A stretch of DNA of 64,000 nt, from NCBI RefSeq assembly GCF_002814095.1, contig NZ_CP021913.1, positions 744,001-808,000 on the forward strand, given 5' to 3'. How positions within the stretch are numbered: position 1 is the first letter of the stretch; each line of letters begins with the position of its first letter. The DNA is from Sagittula sp. P11. Its GTDB lineage: Bacteria; Pseudomonadota; Alphaproteobacteria; Rhodobacterales; Rhodobacteraceae. The notes beneath the pieces were generated by a model. The model was not told the origin of the DNA and did no database searches. It saw only the letters and a program-made list of their open reading frames with translations. Positions 8,442 through 16,116 of this stretch are shown here, piece by piece. Position numbers and translations under genes: made by a program.

Positions 8442-8759
8442 TCACCCCGCGGCGCACGCGGCGCAGAGGGGTGTCTCCGGGACCGCATCAAGGCGGGCCG
8501 GGTCGATCTCTTCGCCGCATTTCACGCACAGGCCGTATTCGCCGCGGGACATCCGCCCGAGCGCGGCCTGGATTCGTGCAATCTCAGATTGACCGCTGGC
8601 GCCGAGTCGCTCAAGCACCTCTTCGCCCTCACGCTCGATCGCCTGGTCGTCCCAGTCCCTGGAGTGCTCCGTCTCGAGCGCGTCCTCGATCCCTTCGAGG
8701 CGCACGCCCAGTTCGCGCAAACGGTTGACAAGACGTGTTCTTTTATCGTGATGAGACAT
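8442..8759 (-). CDS. DksA/TraR-family zinc-finger protein
   Basis: 105 residues from the ATG at 8759 (GAGGAGG nine bases upstream; a TTG two codons earlier is possible). A helical N-terminal hairpin (LVNRLRELGVRLEGIEDALETE) is followed by the C-terminal finger C-V-K-C ... C-A-A-C with the family's GxYGxCxxCGExI pattern (GEYGLCVKCGEEIDPARL). Members bind the secondary channel of RNA polymerase; true DksA acts with ppGpp. This is a short TraR/YbiI-type member, and the coiled-coil tip Asp pair of E. coli DksA cannot be assigned with confidence, so a DksA-like effect on transcription is inference. Confidence 0.88.
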   Translation of the reverse strand: MSHHDKRTRLVNRLRELGVRLEGIEDALETEHSRDWDDQAIEREGEEVLERLGASGQSEIARIQAALGRMSRGEYGLCVKCGEEIDPARLDAVPETPLCAACAAG

Positions 8760-8843
8760 GGTCAAGGGCCTCCTCGCCCGCGATGGAAGACTGCCCCGCG
8801 CGGACCGTGCCCGCCTTGATACAAATCAACAGGCAGATGGGAC

Positions 8844-8871
8844 TTGAAACACATTCGTTTTTACGTATATG
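8844..8871 (+). promoter_or_regulatory. Predicted promoter of the persulfide dioxygenase operon
   Basis: TTGAAA (8844-8849), a 16-base spacer and TATATG (8866-8871) lie 40 bases before the metallo-beta-lactamase start, in the only AT-rich patch of the region. A near-copy of the sox operator overlaps the spacer and -10 box (next entry). Prediction from sequence only. Confidence 0.5.
8853..8868 (+). promoter_or_regulatory. Candidate SoxR/BigR-type operator (one mismatch)
   Basis: ATTC, eight bases, GTAT: one mismatch from ATTC-N8-GAAT, the known operator form of persulfide-responsive ArsR repressors (SqrR/BigR/SoxR) and the form found exactly at 41213 and 45366 in the sox cluster. It covers the spacer and -10 box of the predicted promoter, the expected place for repression. 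No ArsR gene is adjacent here; the only one in the window is SoxR at 47524. Confidence 0.4.
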
Positions 8872-8910
8872 TTCTTCCAGACGCCAGGGAAGTCCTCAGG
8901 AGATGTACCC

Positions 8911-9774
8911 ATGAAACCCGAAGTGACCGCCTTTTTCGACGAGGCCACCAATACGATTTCCTATGTCGTTCGCGATCCGAACGGCAAAGCCTGCGCCGTG
9001 ATCGACAGCGTGCTGGACTTCGACTATTCCTCCGGCCGCACCGACACCCGGTCCGCCGACGCGATCATCGCCTTCGTGAAAGAGAAGGGCTATGACTGCC
9101 AGTGGCTGCTGGAAAGCCACGTGCACGCCGACCACCTCTCTGCCGCGCCCTACATCCAGCAGCAGCTGGGCGGCAAGATCGGCATCGGCGACCGGATCAC
9201 CGTGGTCCAGGACACCTTCGGCAAGGTGTTCAACGAAGGCACGGAGTTCCAGCGCGACGGCTCGCAGTTCGACAAGCTCTTCGTGGAGGGCGACAGCTTC
9301 CACATCGGCCAGTTGCGCGGCGACGTGCTGCACACGCCGGGCCACACGCCCGCCTGCCTGACCTATGTCATCGGCGACGCGGCGTTTGTCGGCGACACGC
9401 TGTTCATGCCGGACTTCGGCACCGCGCGCTGCGACTTCCCGGGCGGTTCGTCCGAGACGCTGTACGACTCGGTCCAGAAGATCCTCGCCCTGCCGGACGA
9501 GACCCGCATCTTCGTGGGCCACGACTACAAGGCGCCCGGCCGCGACGACTACGCGTGGGAGACCACGGTGGGCGAGCAGAAGGCGCTGAACGTCCACGTC
9601 GGCGGCGGCAAGTCGAAGGAGGACTTCGTGTCCATGCGCGACAGCCGCGACGCCACGCTGGCCATGCCGAAGCTGATCATCCCGTCGCTGCAGGTGAACA
9701 TGCGCGCGGGCCAGATGCCCCCGGCCGACGAGAAGGGCGACGTCTTTCTCAAGGTGCCGGTCAACAAGCTCTGA
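8911..9774 (+). CDS. ETHE1-like persulfide dioxygenase / Blh-type metallo-beta-lactamase-fold hydrolase
   Basis: 287 residues from the ATG at 8911, preceded by AGGAG; an in-frame start 42 bases upstream lacks a ribosome site. Metal-site motifs of the fold are complete: H70-V-H72-A-D74-H75 (ESHVHADHLS), H145 in HTPGHTPAC, D162 in VGDTLF and H204 in FVGHDY. The set and spacing fit the non-haem iron persulfide dioxygenases (ETHE1, bacterial Blh), which oxidise glutathione persulfide to sulfite. It heads an operon with two YeeE/YedE half-transporters and a TIGR01244 sulfurtransferase, the partners usual for BigR-regulated sulfide detoxification. In many bacteria Blh is a fusion with the TIGR01244 domain; here they are separate genes. 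Confidence 0.9.
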   Translation: MKPEVTAFFDEATNTISYVVRDPNGKACAVIDSVLDFDYSSGRTDTRSADAIIAFVKEKGYDCQWLLESHVHADHLSAAPYIQQQLGGKIGIGDRITVVQDTFGKVFNEGTEFQRDGSQFDKLFVEGDSFHIGQLRGDVLHTPGHTPACLTYVIGDAAFVGDTLFMPDFGTARCDFPGGSSETLYDSVQKILALPDETRIFVGHDYKAPGRDDYAWETTVGEQKALNVHVGGGKSKEDFVSMRDSRDATLAMPKLIIPSLQVNMRAGQMPPADEKGDVFLKVPVNKL

Positions 9775-9793
9775 CCGGCTGAGCCACCGCCTT

Positions 9794-9822
9794 CCCCGTC
9801 CGTGCGCATGCGCCGGGCGGGG
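9794..9822 (+). terminator. Intercistronic hairpin after the dioxygenase gene
   Basis: CCCCGTCCG (9794) pairs with CGGGCGGGG (ending 9822) with one G-U pair, and the 11-base loop is itself a GC palindrome (GCGCATGCGC). No T tract follows, so it is more likely a partial terminator or mRNA-stability element separating the enzyme from the transporter genes than a full stop. Confidence 0.45.
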
Positions 9823-9894
9823 ACGACAGACCACTTTGTATCACGCCCCGATGCGAACCGGGGCGCCCCCTACGCACGTCAAGGAAACGCACAC

Positions 9895-10320
9895 ATGCCC
9901 ATCGACTGGATTTGGGGCCTGATCGGCGGATTGCTGATCGGCACCGGAGGCGCCGTCTACCTCCTTGGAAACGGCAAGATCATGGGAGCCAGCGGGATCA
10001 TCGGCGGACTCGTCGATGGCTCGGGCCGCTCGACCGCCTGGGAACGCATCCTGTTCCTGGCCGGGGTCGCCGTGACCCCGATGCTGCTGATGCCGTTCTA
10101 CCGCGAGGTGGACACGCACATCACCGACAATTTCCTCGTGCTGGCGATTGCCGGCCTGCTGGTCGGTGTCGGCACGCGGATCGCCAACGGCTGTACCTCC
10201 GGTCACGGGGTCTGCGGCATGTCCCGCCTGTCCATCCGCGGCTTCGTCGCCACGGCCTGCTACATCCTCGCCGGCGGTGTCGGCGTGATCGTCTTCCGCC
10301 ACTTTCTTGGAGTGATCTGA
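9895..10320 (+). CDS. YeeE/YedE-family sulfur-compound transporter, half-protein A
   Basis: 141 residues from the ATG at 9895 with AAGGAAA upstream. About four membrane helices. Contains the family Cys segment R-I-A-N-G-C-T-S-G-H-G-V-C-G-M-S-R, in which conserved cysteines lie in the translocation path, as in thiosulfate transporter YeeE. Paired with the following gene 1 base downstream, the two short proteins correspond to the two halves of full-length YeeE/YedE proteins (PmpA/PmpB-like pairs). In the inner membrane it probably moves a reduced sulfur species such as sulfide, sulfite or thiosulfate for the dioxygenase pathway; the substrate is inferred. Confidence 0.88.
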   Translation: MPIDWIWGLIGGLLIGTGGAVYLLGNGKIMGASGIIGGLVDGSGRSTAWERILFLAGVAVTPMLLMPFYREVDTHITDNFLVLAIAGLLVGVGTRIANGCTSGHGVCGMSRLSIRGFVATACYILAGGVGVIVFRHFLGVI

Positions 10321-10321
10321 C

Positions 10322-10759
10322 ATGCTCCGACACCTGATCGCCCTCATCGCAGGCAGCCTGTTCGGCGCGGGCCTGTTCATCTCCGGCATGACCGACACCG
10401 CGAAGGTGCAGGGTTGGCTGGACGTCTTCGGCGCATGGGACCCCACGCTCGCCTTCGTCATGGGCGGCGCGATGATCCCCATGGCGCTGGCCTGGATCGT
10501 GCGCAACCGCCGCACCACCGCCCTGACCGGCGCGCCGCTTCCGCCGCCGCCGTCGAAGGAGATCGACAGCAAGCTGATCCTCGGCTCCCTGCTGTTCGGG
10601 GTCGGCTGGGGCCTCGCCGGGCTTTGCCCGGGGCCGTCCATCGCGTCGCTGAGCTATGGCGGGGCGGGTCTGTACGTCTTTGTCGCGGCGATGCTGACCG
10701 GCATGGTCCTTGCGCCGGTGCTGCGGGCGCGGCTGGACAAGCCCGTTCCGGCGGAATAA
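10322..10759 (+). CDS. YeeE/YedE-family (DUF6691) transporter, half-protein B
   Basis: 145 residues, about four helices: LIALIAGSLFGAGLFISGM, an FVMGGAMIPMALAWIV helix, LILGSLLFGVGWGLAGLCPGPSI and a final YVFVAAMLTGMVLAPVL helix. The conserved GxGLxISGM and GLCPGP motifs, the latter with the pore Cys, identify the second half of a YeeE/YedE transporter. It starts one base after the stop codon of half-protein A, indicating coupled translation and likely heteromer formation. A Pro-rich linker (PLPPPPSKE) joins two helical pairs. Role as for its partner. Confidence 0.88.
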   Translation: MLRHLIALIAGSLFGAGLFISGMTDTAKVQGWLDVFGAWDPTLAFVMGGAMIPMALAWIVRNRRTTALTGAPLPPPPSKEIDSKLILGSLLFGVGWGLAGLCPGPSIASLSYGGAGLYVFVAAMLTGMVLAPVLRARLDKPVPAE

Positions 10760-10768
10760 TGCTGCGTC

Positions 10769-11194
10769 ATGACACCGCGCATTCTCACCGACAACTACCA
10801 CGTGTCGCCGCAGATCTCCCCCGAGGATGCGGCGGCCATCCGCGACGCCGGCTACGTCATGGTGCTGGACAACCGGCCCGACGCAGAGGTGCCGCCGGAG
10901 TTTCAGACCGACGCCATGCGTGAGGCGATGGAAGCGGCGGGCCTCCGGTTCGAGGCCCTGCCCCTGACCCACCAGACCATGAACGCCGAGAACATCCTGG
11001 CGCAGGCCGATCTTGTGGCCAGCGCCAACGGTCCGGTCCTGGCCTACTGCGCCTCCGGCACCCGCTGCACGGTGATCTGGGCGCTCGCCAACGTCGAGAG
11101 CATGGGCACCGATGCCGTGCTGGAGACAGCGGCGCGGGCGGGCTACGACATCTCCGGCCTGCGCCCGACGCTGAACGCGCTGGCCGAAAAGTAG
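10769..11194 (+). CDS. TIGR01244-family sulfurtransferase (Blh N-terminal-domain homologue)
   Basis: 141 residues. Starts MTPRILTDNYHVSPQISPEDAAAIRDAGY and contains the Cys-phosphatase/rhodanese-like loop Y-C-A-S-G-T-R-C near residue 92, where the first Cys would carry the sulfur or act as nucleophile. The same domain forms the N-terminal half of Blh fusion proteins, whose C-terminal half is the dioxygenase encoded at 8911. Placed last in the operon, 9 bases after the transporter. A likely step is sulfur transfer from persulfide to a thiol acceptor such as glutathione; that is inference. Cytoplasmic, no signal. Confidence 0.87.
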   Translation: MTPRILTDNYHVSPQISPEDAAAIRDAGYVMVLDNRPDAEVPPEFQTDAMREAMEAAGLRFEALPLTHQTMNAENILAQADLVASANGPVLAYCASGTRCTVIWALANVESMGTDAVLETAARAGYDISGLRPTLNALAEK

Positions 11195-11258
11195 ACACGA
11201 CCTGCCGTCCGGGCGTTTCCGGGCGGCGGTTTCATTTGGTCGCCTGACGGCCCCGAGA

Positions 11259-12428
11259 TCACTCGTTGAAGTCGATCTCCATCGGGGCGGTGGCGAAACC
11301 GCCGAAATCCTCCTCCTCCCCTTCTCCGCCTTCGGACATGACGCTTTCGAAGTCGAAGTCGTTGCCGTCGCCGAAATCCATCGGCGGGAGGTCGGGCAGA
11401 TCCTCCGACATGCCGTCGCCCATCGCGGGAAAGTCGGGAAGATCCGAAGCTCCGTCCCCTGCCCCGGGCAGCGAGAGCTGGCCGCCCCCGAAATCGCCGC
11501 CGAAATCCGCGCCCGTGTCGGCGGCGGCGCCTGCCGGTGCGGCAAGTGCGGCGGGTCCCAGCACAGGCCATGTCAGCCGCACCGCGCGGGCACCGTTCAG
11601 CTGGCCCATGCGCCCCTTGGCCACCATGTGACCGCGCCCGGCAAGGATCTCCACCCGGTCGAGCGCGTCCTTCGACAGCTTCAGCACGTCACCTGGTTTC
11701 AGCGCCTGCGCGCGCGACAGGGGCAGCGTGATCCGCGAGAGGACCGCGTCCAGCCGGGCCGGGACGCGGTCGAGGATCGCGGCATGGGGGCCCGGCGCAT
11801 CGGCCCCGTCCTGCGCGGAGCTCCGGGGGTTCGGCTTGCGTTCGGGCAGGATGAGGCTGAGGCTCCCCTTCCGGCGTCCGAGCGCAAGGTCGACCTGCGC
11901 CCGGAACGCACGGTAGCCCGCCGCGTCGAGCAGCAGGCCGGCGGAGCGGGCGTCCTCCAGCATGACGCCGAAGCGGAAGCCCTGAAGCATCTCGCCGATG
12001 GGGCTGTCGGTCAGCGCGCCCGCCATGCTGTGCAGCGTGCCGTCGATCAGCGGGGCGATCATGGCGGCGTCGGTCTGGGTCAGGATGCGGTCCTCGTCCA
12101 CCGGCATCTGCGTGACCTGAAGGATGGTCTGCACCTCCACCACGCCGGTCAGCACCTGCCGGTCGACGGAGGCAAGGCCGATCGCCCCGTCCGGCCCGTC
12201 GAGCAGCACGAGCAGGTCCTTGGGGGACAGCCCTGCGATCACGCCGTCCTGGTCCAGCGATTCGACGGTGACCGACTGGGTGACGAGCGCGAGATCCCAC
12301 ATGACGTCGGCGGTGCGCGACAGGGCGCGCCTGAGCGCCTTTGCAGGCGACATGCCGCGTGCCTCGAACGCACGCTGTGCCGCTTGCGCCTTCTGGCCCA
12401 ATACGTCGTCTCGTGCCCCGTCAGCCAT
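11259..12428 (-). CDS. FliM/FliN-family C-ring domain protein, orphan
   Basis: 389 residues. The middle (about 55-290) resembles FliM: an N-terminal helical segment, then a SpoA-type C-ring domain with ALKPGDVLKLSKDALDRVEILAGRGHMVAKGRMGQLNGARAVRL, the classic FliN/YscQ core. The C-terminal ~100 residues are Gly/Asp/Glu/Pro-rich and probably disordered, ending EIDFNE. Known: C-ring proteins form the flagellar switch or type III sorting platform. No other flagellar or secretion gene lies in the window, so the motor partner must be elsewhere. A mini-frame encoding MTDATLYG (ATG at 12444, good GGAGG site) ends inside this gene's start codon region and may couple translation, since the gene's own ribosome site is poor. 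Confidence 0.8.
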   Translation of the reverse strand: MADGARDDVLGQKAQAAQRAFEARGMSPAKALRRALSRTADVMWDLALVTQSVTVESLDQDGVIAGLSPKDLLVLLDGPDGAIGLASVDRQVLTGVVEVQTILQVTQMPVDEDRILTQTDAAMIAPLIDGTLHSMAGALTDSPIGEMLQGFRFGVMLEDARSAGLLLDAAGYRAFRAQVDLALGRRKGSLSLILPERKPNPRSSAQDGADAPGPHAAILDRVPARLDAVLSRITLPLSRAQALKPGDVLKLSKDALDRVEILAGRGHMVAKGRMGQLNGARAVRLTWPVLGPAALAAPAGAAADTGADFGGDFGGGQLSLPGAGDGASDLPDFPAMGDGMSEDLPDLPPMDFGDGNDFDFESVMSEGGEGEEEDFGGFATAPMEIDFNE

Positions 12429-12547
12429 ATAAGGTTGCGTCCGTCATCAACTGCCTCCGCCCCTCCTTATCTGCGGATTTGGTTACCAACCGCTTTAACG
12501 AAGTGTTTTTTGGCAAGTGCAGAAAGAAATCGCCGCGGGTGCTGCGG

Positions 12548-15229
12548 CTATTGCGCGGCCATCTGGCGGGACATCGGCAGATCGACGCGGAAGGCCGCGC
12601 CGCTGTGGTCCTGCAGGTAAGTGATCTCGCCCCCGAGCCGCGCGACGATCTGGCGGCAGATCGCAAGGCCCAGCCCGGCGCCGCCGGCCTTCTGGTCGCT
12701 GACCCGGGCGAATTTTTCGAAGATCACGTCGCGCGCCTCGGGCGCCACGCCGGAGCCGTTGTCGATGAAATCGACGTGCAGCCGGTCGCCCGATCCGTGT
12801 ACCCGGATGCGGAGTTCCGGGGCTTCGGCGTCGCAGTACTTTCGGGCATTTGCGACAAGGTTGATGAACACCTGGCTCAGCCGTTCGAGGTCGGTGTTCA
12901 GCCAGACCTGTTCGTCCGGTGCGTGCCGGATGACCTTCAGCCTTGCGCCGTCGTCGGCAAGGGCTGCGGCCACCGCACGGTCGATGACGTCCGACAGCCG
13001 CCCGCCGGTCACGTTCAGGCTGACCTGCCCGTTCTCCAGCACCGAGAGGTCGAGCAGGTCGTCCAGCAGGCGCGTCAGGCGGATCGCCTCCTCGTAGATG
13101 ATCGAGGCATAACGGTTCTGATCGGCGCGGCTCAGGCCCTCGGCATCGCGCAGGATCTCGGAGAACGCGCGGATCGAGGTCATGGGCGTGCGAAGCTCGT
13201 GGCTGATCTGGCTGAGAAAGGCATCCTTCTGCACCGAAAGACGGGTCAGCTTGTCGTTGGCGGCGCGCAATTCGGCTGCGGTGCGCGACAGCTCGCGCGA
13301 CTGGGTTTCGAGCCGGGCGGAATACTCCATCATCTGCGCGGTCTCGTCGGCCACGGCCATCAGGTCCTCGACCGAGACGGCCATGCCGCCGACGATCTGC
13401 CCCACCATGGCGTGCGCCGTCGCCGCCCCCACGGACCCGGACAGCGTGCGTTCGAGCCGTTGCAGGAACTCCGGCGTGGGCGCCGGGAGCTGGCCTTCGG
13501 ACCCCTGCCGTTCGGCCTCGCGCCGGAAGAGGTCGCGGGCGTCCTGCGCGCCGAGTATGCGCTGCGCCATGATCATCAGGTCCTCGGTCTGCGCAGTGCC
13601 GTGCAGCCAGCTGCGGGCGCCGCCCTGCGCCTGCTGGATGTTGACAAACTGCGCACCCTGCAGCCGTTCGAGCGGCGAGGGAAAGGAGAAGACCGAGACC
13701 ACGAAGAAGGCCACGGTGTTGAGCGTCAGCGACCAGAAGACCGCATGCAGCAGCGGGTCCATGCCGGTGATGCCGAAAAGCGCCTCGGGCCGCAGCCAGC
13801 CGATGCCAAGCGGCCCTTGTGCGAACCATGCCTCGGGGACGAGCGTCCCGGCGCCCAGCGACGGCAGGTAGAGGGTGTAGAGCCATGTGGCGAAGCCGAA
13901 GGTCAGCCCGGCCAGTGCGCCGCTGCGGGTCGCGCCCCGCCAGAAGATGCCGCCCAGCATGGCGGGCAGCACCTGCGCGACGCCGGTAAAGCTGACGAGG
14001 CCGATGGTCGCCAGCGCCGCGCCGCCGCCCGACAGCGCGTAGTAGAGGTAGCCCAGCAGCAGCACGCCGCCGATGGACAGGCGCCGGGACAGCAGGACAA
14101 CGTTGCGCACGTCGCCCGAGACGGAGGCGGTGCCGCGCCGGAGCTCCAGCCAGATCGGCATGACGATGTGGTTCGACACCATGGTCGACAGGGCGATGGC
14201 CGCGACGATCACCATGGAGGTCGCCGAGGAGAAGCCGCCAAGAAAGGTCAGCAGCGCCAGCCCGTTCTGGCCCTGGCTCAGCGGCAGGGTCAGCACGAAG
14301 AGGTCGGGGTTGGCGCCCGCGGGCAGGTGCGTCATGCCGATCACCGCGATGGGCATGACGAAGAAGCTCATGAGCATCATGTAGAGCGGGAAGGCCCATG
14401 CGGCGGTGCGCAGCTGCGCGTCGTTGTCGTTTTCGACCACCAGCACCTGAAACATGCGCGGCAGGCAGAGGAAGGCCGCCGCCGACAGCAGCATCAGCCC
14501 GGCCCAGCGTCCGCCGTCGACCTCCCACTGTCCGAGGTCGGAGGCGTCGATGCGGGCGAGCGTCTCGGACACGCCGCCCGCCATGCCCCAGACCACGAAG
14601 CTGCCGACGGCGAGGAGCGCGGTCAGCTTGACCACCGCCTCGACCGCGATGGCCATGACGACGCCGTGGTGGCGTTCGTTCGAGTCGAGATTTCGGGTGC
14701 CGAAGATGACGGTGAAGACCGCGAGCCCCACGGCCACCCAGAAGGCGGTGGTGTCCGCCCGACCGTCGCTGCCGGCATCGAGCCGGGTGAAGACCTCCAC
14801 CGAGAGGGTGACGGACTGAAGCTGCAGCGCGATGTAGGGGGTCGTGCCGACGACGGCGAGGATGGTGACGCCCACACCAAGCAGGTTGGACTTGCCGTAG
14901 CGCGAAGAGATCAGGTCGGCGATGGAGGTGATACGCTGCGAGCGGGCGATGCGCACCAGCTTGCGCAGGATCCACCACCAGCCGATCATCACGAGGCTGG
15001 GGCCGAGGTAGATCGTCAGGTACTCGAGCCCGGTGCGCGCCGCCGATCCGACCGCGCCGTAGAAGGTCCAGCCGGTGCAGTAGATCGAGAGCGACAGCGT
15101 GTAGACGACCGGAGAGCGCAGCCACGCCCCCCGCCCCCGCGCCGCCGACCGTTCGGCAAAGAAGGCCACGCTGAACAGCAGCGCCACGTAGGCCAGCGAG
15201 ATGGCCGCGAGCGCGTTGAGCGTATTCAC
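12548..15229 (-). CDS. Sensor histidine kinase with sodium/solute symporter (SSS) input domain
   Basis: 893 residues from a GTG at 15229 with GGAGG upstream; the start overlaps the previous stop by 4 bases (GTGA), which fixes it. Residues ~1-520 are an SSS/PutP-like transporter domain with about 13 helices (YTLSLSIYCTGWTFYGAVGSAA and FLGGFSSATSMVIVAAIALSTMV are typical). A linker follows, then HisKA with His677 in SHELRTPMTS, an N box (NLVANARKY), G1 (DNGSGVAPEA) and G2 (GGAGLGLAI) of HATPase_c. Architecture matches CbrA/CrbS kinases; CrbS controls acetyl-CoA synthetase in other bacteria, and an acs gene lies 8 kb away. No receiver domain is fused; the partner is the adjacent receiver gene. 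Confidence 0.93.
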   Translation of the reverse strand: MNTLNALAAISLAYVALLFSVAFFAERSAARGRGAWLRSPVVYTLSLSIYCTGWTFYGAVGSAARTGLEYLTIYLGPSLVMIGWWWILRKLVRIARSQRITSIADLISSRYGKSNLLGVGVTILAVVGTTPYIALQLQSVTLSVEVFTRLDAGSDGRADTTAFWVAVGLAVFTVIFGTRNLDSNERHHGVVMAIAVEAVVKLTALLAVGSFVVWGMAGGVSETLARIDASDLGQWEVDGGRWAGLMLLSAAAFLCLPRMFQVLVVENDNDAQLRTAAWAFPLYMMLMSFFVMPIAVIGMTHLPAGANPDLFVLTLPLSQGQNGLALLTFLGGFSSATSMVIVAAIALSTMVSNHIVMPIWLELRRGTASVSGDVRNVVLLSRRLSIGGVLLLGYLYYALSGGGAALATIGLVSFTGVAQVLPAMLGGIFWRGATRSGALAGLTFGFATWLYTLYLPSLGAGTLVPEAWFAQGPLGIGWLRPEALFGITGMDPLLHAVFWSLTLNTVAFFVVSVFSFPSPLERLQGAQFVNIQQAQGGARSWLHGTAQTEDLMIMAQRILGAQDARDLFRREAERQGSEGQLPAPTPEFLQRLERTLSGSVGAATAHAMVGQIVGGMAVSVEDLMAVADETAQMMEYSARLETQSRELSRTAAELRAANDKLTRLSVQKDAFLSQISHELRTPMTSIRAFSEILRDAEGLSRADQNRYASIIYEEAIRLTRLLDDLLDLSVLENGQVSLNVTGGRLSDVIDRAVAAALADDGARLKVIRHAPDEQVWLNTDLERLSQVFINLVANARKYCDAEAPELRIRVHGSGDRLHVDFIDNGSGVAPEARDVIFEKFARVSDQKAGGAGLGLAICRQIVARLGGEITYLQDHSGAAFRVDLPMSRQMAAQ

Positions 15230-15603
15230 CGGCGCGCCTCCGGGCGGTCCGGGGCGCTGTTGCGCCTGATGGCGAGGATCAAAAGGCCGGTGGCCGCGGG
15301 CAGCGCCACCCACACCGAGAAGATGTAGATCAGCGCCTGCGAGGTGGGGACCGGCTCATCCGTGCCGCGCCACAGGAGCGGCAGCCACCACAGCACGAGG
15401 CCGAGGAAGGGCAGCCCGCAGGCGGCATCGACCATGCGGCGGCGGCGGAAGGTCTGGCGCTCGACGAACTGGGGCATCCGCCGGGGCATCGGCGCGGTGT
15501 AACGGTATTCGGGACTGTCGAGCGACGTCGGAGGCCATGTCTCGGACGCGGAGCGCTGCCGCCCCTCGGGCGGTCCCTCCTCCGGCCCGCGTCCGGTGGT
15601 CAT
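15226..15603 (-). CDS. Small membrane protein between receiver and SSS kinase genes
   Basis: 125 residues from the ATG at 15603, which overlaps the receiver gene's stop by 4 bases (ATGA). The first ~55 residues are polar, with PMPRRMPQFVERQTFRRRRMV. Two hydrophobic helices follow: CGLPFLGLVLWWLPLLW and ALIYIFSVWVALPAATGLLIL. No named family recognised. The position, a two-helix protein immediately before an SSS domain and translationally coupled to it, parallels the small YjcH/DUF4212 subunits that precede SSS permeases such as ActP, so a partner or assembly subunit of the kinase's transporter domain is a reasonable inference. Confidence 0.82.
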   Translation of the reverse strand: MTTGRGPEEGPPEGRQRSASETWPPTSLDSPEYRYTAPMPRRMPQFVERQTFRRRRMVDAACGLPFLGLVLWWLPLLWRGTDEPVPTSQALIYIFSVWVALPAATGLLILAIRRNSAPDRPEARR

Positions 15604-15968
15604 GTCCCCGAGAGCGACCGCACCGCGTCGAGCACCTCGGCGTTCGAGAACGGCTTGGTCATGAACCGGCTGGCGCCCGCGCGTTCGGCCATCTCGCGGT
15701 CCTTGGTCTGGCCGCGGGCGGTGAGCATCAGGATCGGCAGCGACGCGAAGGCCGCGTCCTCGCGCAGTTCGCGCAGGATCTCGTATCCCGACCGGCCGGG
15801 CAACATCGCATCGAGTATCACCACGTCGGGCGCACGGTCGCGCACGGTCTGCACCGCCGTCTCGCCATTCGAGTGGGAAAACACCTGCCACCCCTCACGC
15901 GCCAGAATGAACTTGATCGCCTCGATGATGTTCGGTTCGTCTTCGATCAGAAGAACCTGTCCGTTCAT
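15600..15968 (-). CDS. Single-domain response regulator (receiver only)
   Basis: 122 residues, a stand-alone CheY-like receiver: acidic pocket IEDE, phosphorylatable Asp in PDVVILDAMLPGRSGYE (about residue 51), Thr in LMLTARG and Lys in MTKPF. No output domain, so it signals by protein contact or as a phosphate shuttle. First gene of a minus-strand operon with the small membrane protein and the SSS kinase, each overlapping the next by 4 bases. A strong promoter lies about 60 bases upstream. Likely phosphorylated by the downstream kinase; the next component is not obvious here, unless it reaches the ScfR or another DNA-binding regulator. Confidence 0.93.
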   Translation of the reverse strand: MNGQVLLIEDEPNIIEAIKFILAREGWQVFSHSNGETAVQTVRDRAPDVVILDAMLPGRSGYEILRELREDAAFASLPILMLTARGQTKDREMAERAGASRFMTKPFSNAEVLDAVRSLSGT

Positions 15969-16026
15969 GCCTCACCCCTTACCTTGCCGGCCCCAGGGAC
16001 TGGGTCCTCCCCCCGCAAGTGAGACG

Positions 16027-16056
16027 ATTGTATGACTTTTACAAACCGGGTGTCAA
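16027..16056 (-). promoter_or_regulatory. Strong sigma-70-type promoter of the receiver/kinase operon
   Basis: Minus strand TTGACA (16056-16051, perfect -35), 18-base spacer and TACAAT (16032-16027, five of six at -10), about 60 bases before the receiver ATG at 15968. It lies in an AT-rich patch between the ScfR gene and the receiver gene. The best promoter match I found in the window. Confidence 0.7.
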
Positions 16057-16116
16057 AACGCCTTTGCCCCGCAAGAAAGAAAATTGCGCAGAGAGCAGGT
16101 CAGCCATGCGTTCGTT

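Noticed and set aside
12341-15328. A 995-codon open frame on the plus strand opposite the sensor kinase, and many similar long antisense frames
   Set aside because: High-GC third-position bias leaves the antisense frame open. The translation is Arg/His/Ala/Gly-rich with no recognisable domain, while the minus strand encodes a complete SSS kinase.
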